From NCBI GenBank assembly GCA_949775045.1, contig OX459103.1, positions 11,104,605 through 11,168,604 of the forward strand: a DNA stretch of 64,000 nt. The letters run 5' to 3'. The stretch is from Metridium senile (taxonomy: Eukaryota > Cnidaria > Anthozoa > Actiniaria > Metridiidae). Positions 54,896 to 64,000 of this stretch are shown one piece after another. Numbering within the stretch: the stretch's first letter is position 1; every line of letters begins with the position of its first letter. The notes beneath the pieces are model-generated. The model was not told the DNA's origin and did no database searches. It saw only the letters and a list, made by a program, of their open reading frames with translations. The position numbers and the translations under genes were made by a program.

Positions 54896-55852
54896 ACTAC
54901 CGGAGATCGAGCCCACAATCTGCGCGCGCACAAAAACCGCTGAATAAAATACAAAATTGTATTTAGGAACCATACACGTTTTGAGCTTCAACAGGGCAAA
55001 ACTCTCGAATTTTGCACGGGATTCTATATGTTCGTTATGCTTAGTTGAAAGAACCTAATAAAATCTACGTTATATCAATTTTTTTCAAAAGTTAATATTT
55101 CTAACACACAAAAAAATCGATTTTCGTTGGATTTTTTGTCCTACTTCATATGCGAGTTTTGAAAGCACTGAAAGGACAAAATATGATAGACCAACGTATT
55201 TCTTTGTCTTTTATCCCCAACCATCCATGTTGTATTTTAGAATGCCATTACCCGGCATTTGTGCCTTATAAAGTATGAAATAATATTTTCTTATTAGTTG
55301 TAATTTTTTTCATATCGCTTCCGTTTTCGCAAGTTTTCCTTCAAAATCTCGCGCGTAGGCGTTTATTAAATGCTGATTATCTCGAAATTGAGCTCGGGAC
55401 ACCCCATTTTTCTATTCACTTTTGAAATCAGCATTTAATTTCACATTAAAATATCGTAGTTTAAAGAAAAGTTTAACATTATTTCGAAAAGTAGCCAGTC
55501 ACCTTTAATAGCTAAGATACGCGAACGGAGACCACTTAGAGAGAATATATTAGTAATCAATCAGATTACGATATTCAATTCAAACAGCCAATAGGATAGA
55601 AATAAACATCAAAATAAACAGTAAAATATAAGCAAAATTACGGTTTGGTTCAAATAAATTGAATACCTCGATGACCATAATGATTGGTTAGCTTTGTGAG
55701 TGGTCGCGGTTGGGGTACCGAACCGTAAACAAAAACAAGTAAACATGAAAATTCAAAGAAATTCACAATGTATAATGGTCAAGAGAAATGACATATGTCA
55801 CTCCATCTTGGCCAAAAACATTGGAATACGTTCCATACCTGAAGAGTCCTGG

Positions 55853-55969
55853 GCCCGGTTGTACGATGGATGGATAAAGCTATCCACTTCATAGATTTTG
55901 TATGGATTTTATCCGACGTATAAGGATTTATCGGGTGGATAGCCCGATTCACCCTTCGTACAACCGGCC
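55853..55969. mobile_element. 117-bp MITE, CCGGTTGTACGA TIR
   Basis: GGCCCGGTTGTACGATGGAT at the left with TTCGTACAACCGGCC at the right; an inner GGATAAAGCTATCCAC / GGTGGATAGCC palindrome. Confidence 0.85.
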
Positions 55970-55980
55970 TCTAATTGCCT

Positions 55981-56836
55981 AGCCTGCTTGGCCGGCTCTT
56001 GGGGAATTGGGGACGAGCAGGGGAGGGAAAACTTTTTCGGATACGTTACGACCTTGCGGCGCGTGAATTGCGAGGAGGGGAGGGGGTGGAGGAGGAAGGA
56101 AAGGGAAAGGAGAGCCTGCTAGCAAACCCCACTTTTTCGTGTACCTGCGGCCGCCAGAGGCCGCACTTCCTATTGGTCAAAATGAAGCATGACGCTGTCA
56201 ATCATAGTATTTGTAATTCGACGCAATGTCACTAACTTAGCGTCTTCGCGTGCTTGTTCAACTAAGACTTCTTCGGAGACAAAAAAAGCTGCTGAGGATT
56301 TACTCGAAGGTAAAGATGTTTTGGCTTTGTTTCCCACTACAGTCATGCTAATAAAAGTCGTATATATTTTTATTTTAAAAGTATTTCAAGCTTTTTCAAA
56401 GGTCAAAGATCAAGAAGAAAATTGAGCTGTTGTTTTGGTTGCCGCTAAAGCATTGTGAAAGATCAATGCGATAGAATGAGTTCAGATAGTTTCTAACACA
56501 ACGTAAACTGCAGGGTTTGAGGCATTGTATAACATAGTTTTATTTCAAATGATATAGGTATTAAATAATAAAATATTTGATAATATGAAGTCGCTGGCTC
56601 TTGTTTACAAACTCAACGGTCGACACGTAAAAGTGACAACTTCCAGATCACTTCCTGTAAACTCTGTTGTATGCTCTGATTGGCTGAATAATTTGATGAA
56701 GTGTCTTGAAGTAGGCAAGTAGGCGGGTACACGAAAAAGTGGGGTTTGCTAGCAGGCTCTCCTTTCCTTTTCCTTTCCTTTTCACCCCCACCCCCTCCCC
56801 TTCCCTCCTCTTCCCCAAGAGCCGGCCACGCAGGCT
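55981..56836. mobile_element. 856-bp fold-back with GC-rich arms
   Basis: Left arm AGCCTGCTTGGCCGGCTCTT GGGG ... GCCTGCTAGCAAACCCCACT TTTTCGTGTAC is mirrored at 56725-56836. The loop holds a RecQ-like coding fragment. Confidence 0.85.
56230..56425 (+). pseudogene. RecQ-like helicase fragment in the fold-back loop
   Basis: The frame contains TKKAAEDLLEGKDVLALFPT, resembling the N-terminal Q-motif/motif I approach of RecQ-type helicases (GKDVLAxxPTGxGKS). The Walker A Gly-x-Gly-Lys-Ser itself is missing; the frame continues TVMLIKVVYIF. If correct, it is a captured or residual fragment without ATPase function. Confidence 0.35.
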
Positions 56837-57096
56837 ACTAATTGCCCCGACAGTCCCAGATGTTCCTACAAAGAGTCTGTCAGCATTGGCTCACAGCCAT
56901 CGAGTGATATTCTTACCGAATTTAAAAGAGCAGCTAAAATTTGACAATGCTAAAAAACCTTCGGGTCTCCTTCAATTCCAAACACTAAACAGTATTTTTT
57001 TCAAAAACAGTAAACATTAAAAAAATGACCAAATTGACATTAAACACTAAAAAAATATGGGCAAATAACACTAAACACTAAACCCCATTCAGACCC

Positions 57097-57178
57097 TCTG
57101 TATTGTACGATTCTTCTGAACTTTCAGTGGGGTTTTCACTCTCCGTTCGCTATTGCCTTCCTCGCTTCTGTCCGCCAT
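57097..57178 (-). pseudogene. Acidic coding sequence, 5' half
   Basis: An ATG at 57178 (minus) opens MADRSEEGNSERRVKTPLKV. A second frame over the same bases reads RTESENPTESSEESYNTES and is the one that continues into the half at 53357-53448, so a one-base shift as well as the 3.65-kb insertion separates start from tail. Unknown family; possibly the first exon of a dead gene. Confidence 0.45.
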
Positions 57179-57716
57179 CTGTTTTTTTTATGTCAAAGTT
57201 AATTTATGGATATATACGTAAGCTGAGATATCGCAATATGATTGGCTAAGGCGAAATTACTTGACGGGAAGTCTGTTCTAAATATAGATGGTTGATGAAT
57301 ATTTGATCTGAGTCCGACATCTTCGCCGGTCTCTCCTGAAACAGCTCTGACAACTGTTATGAAATCTTTGAATATTAAATGACTGAATATTAAAGAGCTT
57401 AGAAAGTAGAAAATAACTGTACATTGTTTTGCTATGAAAGGGCGAATACAAAACAAAGAACATTCAGTTCAAATACCGCGCCTTTTGAATAAAAAGCAAC
57501 CCCTATTCAGTATATGTGAGGTAAAACAATAGTAAATAACTGAATTAAACATTTTTTTTATTCCTTTCAACAACTCGGGCGAATTAAAAGATAGGAAGAA
57601 AGGAACTCATACATTATGTCTTCTTGATTGGTTAAAAGAACAGTTCTGAAAACCTCCCCAATGTAAAAATAAGCCAGTTATCGGCCTTCAGGCTGAGCAG
57701 CTGCGCCCTCGGTGAA
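57179..57716. other. Intergenic, nothing recognised
   Basis: Minus-strand frames at 57199-57463 lack domains and splice context. AT-rich sequence. Confidence 0.4.
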
Positions 57717-57990
57717 TACACCTATTTCAAAAAAGATTGTCATCGCCAAAAGCGATAGGCGATAGGTCATTCCAAGACCCAAGTGCACTATGGGTATAAT
57801 CATAAATCGTGAAATTTTCAATCATGCCAGCTCCACTAAACAACGATCTCCGCTGGAGAGTTATATTGCTTGACGAAGGACTGAAAATGGCCCAGAATAT
57901 GCAGCTTTTCTGCTTTTATGTGGATACTTTAGATTATACCGATAGTGCACTTGGGTTTTGGAATGACCTATCCCCTATCGCTTTTGGCAT
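57717..57990. mobile_element. TACACCTATTTC-family MITE, right end truncated
   Basis: TACACCTATTTCAAAAAAGA then TTGTCATCGCCAAAAGCGAT matches copies at 6.9-7.4 kb. AGTGCACTATGGGTATAAT and GGTCATTCCAAGACCC are mirrored at 57925-57975, but the right TIR stops at CTTTTGGC. Confidence 0.75.
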
Positions 57991-58282
57991 ATCACATAAC
58001 CCCTCGCTTCAGGCCGACAAACCTTACTCAGTTATTAATGTTCGTTGATTAATGTATATAGCCTTTTGCTAATTCGAGCGTTTCTAACAACAACAATTTC
58101 CGTGTTTTTCGAACACAAATTTATATTTTATTCGTACAACCCAACCTTACAACTGATTGATATGTTTACTTACAATACACAATAACCCTTGTCTTTGTTA
58201 TAACTGGTCCTTGGTTAGGATTGTTTATAGCCTGACACTCGTACGCAATCCCACTTTGACTTCATGGTAACACTTGATATAC

Positions 58283-58785
58283 GAAGAATACAAAACTCTA
58301 CAGCTAGATTAGTGACCCTAACATCTAAACACGATCATATCACTCCAGTATTAAAAGACCTCCATTGGCTCCCAGTCAAGTACAGTATTGAATTCAAGAT
58401 ATTACTCCTAACTTACAAATGTTTAAAGAAGATGGCACCTCCATATTTACAAGAACTGATTAAACTGTACACTCCCAAACGACAACTACGATCTTCATCC
58501 AAGAACTACCTAGTGACTGTTCCATACAAGCTACGAACTTACGGCTACAGAGCTTTCAGCACATCTGCACCTAGACTATGGAACTCACTACCAGATAATC
58601 TGAGAAGCTACACTGACAAGGATATTCAAACTTTCAAACGCGAGCTGAAGACACATTTGTTCCGGAAAGCCTTTAATTGACTTTATGACATTTATTTTTC
58701 CTTTTATTTATGTAAAGCGCCTATGGGCTAATTGGAATAGGCGCTATATAAGTCATTATTAATAATATTAATAATAATAATAAGA
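58283..58785 (+). pseudogene. LINE 3'-end fragment (L2/CR1-like)
   Basis: The frame (to a stop at 58680) contains QNSTARLVTLTSKHDHITPV, LKDLHWLPVKYSIEFKILLL, MAPPYLQELIKLYTPKRQL and APRLWNSLPDNLRSYTDKDI, then a 3' UTR ending TATATAAGTCATTATTAATA. Same family as 29310-34520 but without its MITE. Confidence 0.9.
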
Positions 58786-59267
58786 AAAGTATTCCCAACC
58801 CCCTGTGTCATGGTTATGGTTGTCTTAGTAACGCTGTGTATCCACGTGACGTTTGGTGTTGGAGATCCAACCGCTGTACACAAGATTCTCAGGTCCGAAT
58901 AAATGCTCAAGTAGAAATGTCTTTATACTTGGCTTAGTAGTAAACGTTGGCGTTTCTGAAAACATAATCAGGCAGGCAATCAATTTATTGAATTTCCTAT
59001 ACCATGCAACCGTGAAAAAGTGATCTGAAAACGAGAGTTATCCATGATTACGATGTAGGTATCGGATCATGCGTAAACTAGCTATTTCATTTCTTATTTG
59101 TTTTGATTGGCATTAATGAATCGATATTCTTGTAAATCCGAAAAACGGCATAAAATCAGAACGTTTCTAAACCTGGTCTAGCTACATTTTTATTTTAATT
59201 TTTTTTTTAGCTATTAGTAGTTAGTTGACACCTAAAATATCTTGTTGTCGAGTCGGTTGTTTACATA
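58786..59267. other. Intergenic, nothing recognised
   Basis: No exon, ORF or clear repeat identified between the LINE tail and leader copy 4. Confidence 0.4.
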
Positions 59268-60514
59268 CCTTGCTTACATTTTCTATTCCGTGCTTTCCCT
59301 GCTGAGTAGATATAAATACATGGAAAAAAGTTAATTAGCGTCTGGATTGGTCACTTGTCATTTAAACGTTTTGAATACCATAGAAGAAAAATTACTGAAA
59401 CTTAGAATTCCAACTGTGAAGCCAATCTTATTAAATTCTTTCTAGTTCAGAAATCTATTAAAATGGAAATTTGCATGAACAAATTGTTGCAGTGGTAGAT
59501 GATTGAATAAATATTACTGAAAACATTCGCAATAAATCATCAATTATATTTTAAAGGCTTTAGAGTGCGGACTGTAGTTTAGGAAACAGATATATTATAA
59601 CTTATATTATAATAACGTTTTAAACAATTTGGTGAAAAGAAATGGTTGATGGTTAAAATTAATTTCTTGTGTTGATTGAAAAATGCGTTAACGAACTCAT
59701 TGCAGAAATAGTTCAATACTCATTATATGTGAGTTGTATTCGTTTGATGTGTTGTTAAGCCCATACAACAAGACTAGTTTTCTCATGGATCAAAAATCAA
59801 CAAGTTAGCAGAGTCCTGACGGGCTAAATATTTAATGTATGGGTAGTGAGTGTGAGTGTGAGTCTATAAGAACCATTTCAGCCTTACAAATGAAACATGT
59901 GGCTTATGTAAAAAAATTGAGATCGCCCATATTCGTCCATATATGTTCTTCCACGCCCGCAAAAGCTCCGGTATAGAGAAGTTCCACTTTAAATTTCTTT
60001 CATTTTTAAAGAAAAGATAAAAACATATTTCAAATACACACTTTCATTATTGACTGTACCTGCATGCTGTTTACTTCTGGTAGATGAAAGCAACCCTTTG
60101 AATACACTCGATAGGAGAGCTTAAATATTTGACAAAAGTGTTGGCACCCAGATGTTTTACGACCGTGACAAAATCATTCTAAACCGGTGTTGAATTACTA
60201 ACACCCAACTCACTGATAAGATCCTAGCATCGTGCCAACTATTTTCTCAACTGAAGAGTGTAGCATCTACCAAATAGCTTAACAGCATTGCAATCATTTA
60301 CCGTCTAAGGTAAGATTGTTTCTACGTTCTTTTAAATTCATTTTTTTATCGTGATAGTTTTCCTCGCCATGCATGACTGTTGAGCAATCCATATCCGTCT
60401 ATGACTGACAATTTGTACATTCACGTCAAACAAACCATTTTCTCGCTCTAACGAGAGGACTGTTTTTCTAAGAACTGCTAGATATATCTATAGAACCATT
60501 ACCGTTAGCAAATA
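59268..60514 (+). repeat. Duplicated leader segment, copy 4
   Basis: Collinear with copy 1: ACATTTTCTATTCCGTGCTT, TCACTTGTCATTTAAACGTT, TACTCATTATATGTGAGTTG and TTTGACAAAAGTGTTGGCAC. It lacks the TTAA MITE of copy 1. The exon just before the donor is deleted (CCGTCTAAG|GTAAGATT, 60309|60310). It resumes at 63456-63530 after the next element. Confidence 0.85.
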
Positions 60515-61525
60515 GTCAAGGAGCATGTGTACTTCCGTGGGACTTTAATGAAGAAAGTTGACAACCTATCTAGATATGTTCAGGGACACCCAAGGTACAA
60601 GAAAAAAATTGTTGACAATCTGTCAACTCGTTATTATCGATTTTATGGGAGTTTAAAAATACACCCAGCATGAAAACGAGGCTGGGATGTTATTGACCCC
60701 CAAACACATGTTATGATTGAGCAGTCATCATGACACTGACAGGCATCAACATATAGCTTCCAACCAACAGTTTTATATTGTTGTTGCTTTAGTCACGTGA
60801 CCAGAAAGTGGTTGCATGAAAACGAGGCTGGGTATTTTAAATGCTTTTATTTGCTATATTTCTGTGCTTTATTTAAGGTTAATTTGTACTAAATGTTTAT
60901 CAAAATACTTTGAAAACTGTTTAGAAGTGATGGCAATCAAAATCACGTCATCAGCAGCATCAAATCGAGGCTAGTGAGGTAACTCAATTAAGTATTATGC
61001 TAATTAATGTTTTTTAAAAGGAATTTCATTTAAATACTTAGAACAACAAAATATGATTTTTTGATAAGTCTTCTCCACTGTTAATAATCTGTGTTTTATA
61101 ACACCATTTAGAGTTCTATCTACTTTGTCTGATGCTGGAGACAGTTGTATCAGTACTGGTTACATATCAAAATGCAGCCCACGTAGCCAGCTTTGTAGTG
61201 GGTCCTTTCCTATGGCTTCAAGAGAAACAGGTTGTTTGAGTGAAAGAATTGTGTTTAGGCCTGATTGTTGATCTGTTGAAGTTGATTTGTATCACTGATG
61301 ACCAAATATATATTTGAAATAAATAATGTGAAAGTGTAATGGTATAATAGTGTAATGCCGAGTCAATTCTTCATAGTGACGGATGGTTCCAAACTTAATT
61401 GGTAAATATAACTATAAAGATGTTTCTGACCTATTTATATACATACTGGTATCTCTAAATATATTTTGTTCTCTACGGTATGTGTTTTATTCTTTCTAAT
61501 TATTCAATTAAATCAATAAGTCAAT

Positions 61526-62241
61526 CACAGACTTGGACGTTACCGACGATATTGCGCTGGTATCCAACAATGTTGAACAGACAGAGAGACTGCTGGCCAG
61601 TGTAGAGAACGAGTGCAATCAAATCGGACTATTTTAATGACAAGAAGACCAAGGTGATGTTTTGCAGCGTGACACTCTTCAAGTGATGGAACGGCACTTG
61701 ATAATGATGATGATTTCAATTATCTATAAGGCTAGTGGATTAACTCAAACGATAAGGACATCACAGTGCGCAAAGCTCCTGTCTGGAAGGCACTGAATGA
61801 TATGAACAAGGTCTGGAAATCTAGAATATCTCTTTATTTAAAGCGTAGGCTATTTGTGGATACCGTTGAGTGTGTCCTCCTCTTTTGGTGTGAAAGCTGG
61901 TCACTGACTTCATCTTTACTGGGAAGATCCCTTGATGGCTTCTACACTCGAATGCTGCGTGCTGTGCATAATATCAGGTGGCATAGCTACATAGCAAATG
62001 AAGACCTATCCTGGATATGGAACCCTCCCTATAATCTCGGACCAGGTTGCCTGGCAGAGACTTGGCCTTTCAGGTCACTGTTACAGGCACAAGAACTTGC
62101 CTGCTTGGGAGTTTGTGCTCTGGGAGCCCTCCCACAGACACAGAACCATCCTGGTCACACTGTGATAGTCAGCATTTATCAACACTCTCAAGCAAGACGT
62201 GGGTGCTCCAAGCACCACTGCGCTAGCCACAGGCATGGCTG
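61526..62241 (+). pseudogene. RTE-like LINE reverse transcriptase fragment
   Basis: Frames: ITDLDVTDDIALVSNNVEQT (TDD at the usual ADD site), then KAPVWKALNDMNKVWKSRIS, LYLKRRLFVDTVECVLLFWC ESWSL, LGRSLDGFYTRMLRAVHNIR and ANEDL, typical of the RTE-type RT C-terminal region. An internal deletion and stops make it dead. It lies in the interior of the long-TIR element. Confidence 0.8.
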
Positions 62242-62967
62242 ATCCCCAGGATTGGAGTTCCAGGAAAATGATTCAATTAATTCCATCATTAGCACTGCAT
62301 ATGTAGTTCCATAACCATAACAAACTACGTCATTGTACGGCCACCTATAGCAATGCAATGTGCTGCTTATATAGTGCTTTATTCACGCGAATCCCCATGT
62401 GCTTATAAAAATAAGCCAACATAAACATAATCAATGGCCCTAATTATAAGCCCATATCTGTCTATTTTGGCTGTCAAGTACCGTAAAATGAAATCCAATT
62501 TGTAATAAGTTCATGACAGTCCTATTTCTGGAGAAATTGTGGAAAAGACTAATTACAGTTTGTTTTGGTCTAAATCAAGCCATATTTCTCCAGGGAAAAA
62601 TGATGTTATTACTATACAGTTAGAATCCAGCCTACCAGCCAGCCTCTCTCTTATAAGATATAATAATAATATATTAATCTTCTAGCAAATATAATACATG
62701 CAGCTATCTTGGTCAACGTTTTAGTTATTATATACAGCCTGTACCTATCTTCCTGGTAAAAACAATCACTTGTAATCTAAATACGAAAGAGGTGCTTATT
62801 AAAATAAGGTACTTAATTATTAAAATAAGGTATATGTCTGTCTATGACAGCTATGGATCTAACATGTTTCAATTCGCTTATAAATTGAATCATATTTTGT
62901 TGTTTTTGCTAAATGTGGAAAGTTATTTTTAAACGATATCCCTTTCAAAATCATATATTAACAAGAT
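62242..62967. other. Interior of the long-TIR element, no coding signal
   Basis: AT-rich; a short direct repeat TTATTAAAATAAGGTA near 62797-62832. Nothing else recognised. Confidence 0.4.
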
Positions 62968-63534
62968 TTAATTGAGTTACCTCACTAGCCTCGATTTGAT
63001 GCTGCTGATGACGTGATATTGATTGCCAACACTTCTAAACAGTTTTTAAAGTATTTTGATAAACATTTAGTACAAATTAACTTTAAATAAAGCACAGAAA
63101 TATAGCAAATAAAAGCATTTAAAATACCCAGCCTCGTTTTCATGCAACCACTTTCTGGTCACGTGACTAAAGCAACAACAATATAAAACTGTTGGTTGGA
63201 AGCTATATGTTGATGCCTGTCAGTGTCATGATGACTGCTCAATCATAACATGTTTTTGGGGGGCAATAACATCCCAGCCTCGTTTTCATGCTGGGTGTAT
63301 TTTTAAACTCCCATAAAATCGATAATAACGAGTTGACAGATTGTCAACAATTTTTTTCTTGTTCCTTGGGTGTCCCTGAACATATCTAGATAGGTTGTCA
63401 ACTTTCTTCATGAAAGTCCCACGGGAGCTATTTTTTGGACATTTGCTCCTTGACTAAAATAACAAGATCAATAAAAACACTTTATGAAAGCGACATGGGA
63501 TATTGAAGTAGCCTCCTTTGCATTTTATAGAAAA

Positions 63535-64000
63535 GTTCATTGAATGACGAGGGAATTCCACGTTGAATTTCACGAGAAAAACGATATCGTACGAATCGCG
63601 GAGCGATATCGTTTTTTTCGAGTGAAATTCAAAGTGGAATTCCCGAGTCATCCAATGAATTTTTCTTGAATCCCATACCGACACGGTTTTTATCGTAATG
63701 TGAAAATTATTTTAACAAAAGTGAATTTTATTACGCGCGACTAAAAAGCCATTTTGTAGCTCAGCGTACGCTTAGCCAATAAGAAAGCGAAAAAAAAAAA
63801 TCTGCTGAACGACAAATAACCGAGAGTCAAACGTACCATTTCAATCAACCTCGTGGTGATAAAGTACTTGCTTTTCGATGATCAATTAAGTCTGTTAGGG
63901 AGCACTTATACACAAATCTAAACAGAGTTCTATGGGAAGTTTTATGGAATCTTTTTTTGACGTCACACACTGGCCTAGGCTCGAGTCTGGCCGTCAAACT
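63535..64000. mobile_element. Fold-back copy, reverse of the intron 11 element, runs off the window
   Basis: Hairpin 63550-63645 (GGGAATTCCACGTTGAATTT mirrored; GATATCGT...ACGATATC core). From 63660 the sequence is the reverse of 40480-41050 (ACCGACACGG, GCGACTAAAAAGCCATTTTG, CAAATCTAAACAGAGTTCT). Confidence 0.75.

Larger units (their letters stand above)
53449..57096. mobile_element. 3.65-kb element, GGGTCTGAATGG termini, 7-8-bp TSD
   Basis: GGGTCTGAATGG at the left and CCATTCAGACCC at the right, each followed inward by AACACTAAACA words. TCTGTAT flanks both sides (53439-53445 and 57097-57103; an eighth base is G or T), with three extra bases GGA at the left. It splits an acidic reading frame on the minus strand. 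It contains a LINE, hairpins and a RecQ-like fragment as nested inserts. Confidence 0.6.
60515..63454. mobile_element. 2.94-kb element with inverted repeats of about 480 bp
   Basis: GTCAAGGAGCA at the left and TGCTCCTTGAC at the right. Arms 60515-60992 and 62968-63454 are over 90% complementary by eye, including GCATGAAAACGAGGCTGGG twice per arm. Copy 1 of the leader reads GTTAGCAAATAACCAGATCA at 19098, the empty site; AAATA borders both sides of the insertion. The interior carries an RTE-like fragment. Confidence 0.88.

Noticed and set aside
44630..60514. Additional receptor-kinase paralogues downstream
   Set aside because: Leader copies are present, but no CUB, TM or kinase exon could be found after 42.6 kb on either strand.

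Overview
The window is AT-rich, intron-bearing animal DNA. The content points to an anthozoan cnidarian (coral or sea anemone): a single-exon class A GPCR of the divergent kind common in anthozoans, phase-1 CUB exons on a receptor tyrosine kinase, degraded L2/CR1-like and RTE-like LINEs, very many fold-back/MITE elements, and a tRNA-like sequence in a palindromic repeat of a type I recall from anthozoan genomes. I cannot name the species.

Layout. 1-2.3 kb: the last two coding exons of an ACOT7-type acyl-CoA thioesterase (+). 2.4-5.5 kb: short tandem repeats and a 41-bp minisatellite of about 29 copies. 5.56-6.50 kb: an intact GPCR gene (-). 6.9-15 kb: no convincing gene. This stretch holds two abutting TA-flanked MITEs and two nested elements (about 7.0 and 3.2 kb) with AGGCCT-type termini and 6-bp flanking repeats; a tRNA-like palindromic repeat sits inside with a 14-bp target duplication. 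16-22 kb: the first copy of a duplicated leader segment, broken by a TTAA MITE, followed by more MITEs.

22.485-42.608 kb: the main gene, read in full. It has 13 coding exons (2,889 bp, 962 codons plus stop) encoding signal peptide, four CUB-like domains, Ser/Pro-rich stalk, one transmembrane helix and a complete tyrosine kinase with a phosphotyrosine-type tail. All exon phases agree. Its introns carry a 3.4-kb fold-back interrupted by a MITE and a LINE (8-bp target duplication), a second LINE interrupted by two MITEs, three pentanucleotide arrays, and a 1.5-kb fold-back.

42.6-64 kb: intergenic and repeat-dominated. Three further copies of the leader segment (44.6, 47-49 and 59-60.5 kb) retain the splice-donor site or the donor region but are not followed by CUB or kinase exons. 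Also present are a 4.4-kb fold-back around one leader copy, a 2.75-kb element with an 11-bp target duplication, a 3.6-kb element that splits an acidic coding sequence, LINE fragments, and a 2.9-kb element with inverted repeats of about 480 bp enclosing an RTE-like fragment.

Only three real genes are supported: the ACOT7 3' end, the GPCR and the CUB receptor kinase. They are unrelated in function. The CUB receptor kinase is the most unusual gene. The paralogous leader copies are useful because they preserve pre-insertion sites for two transposons.
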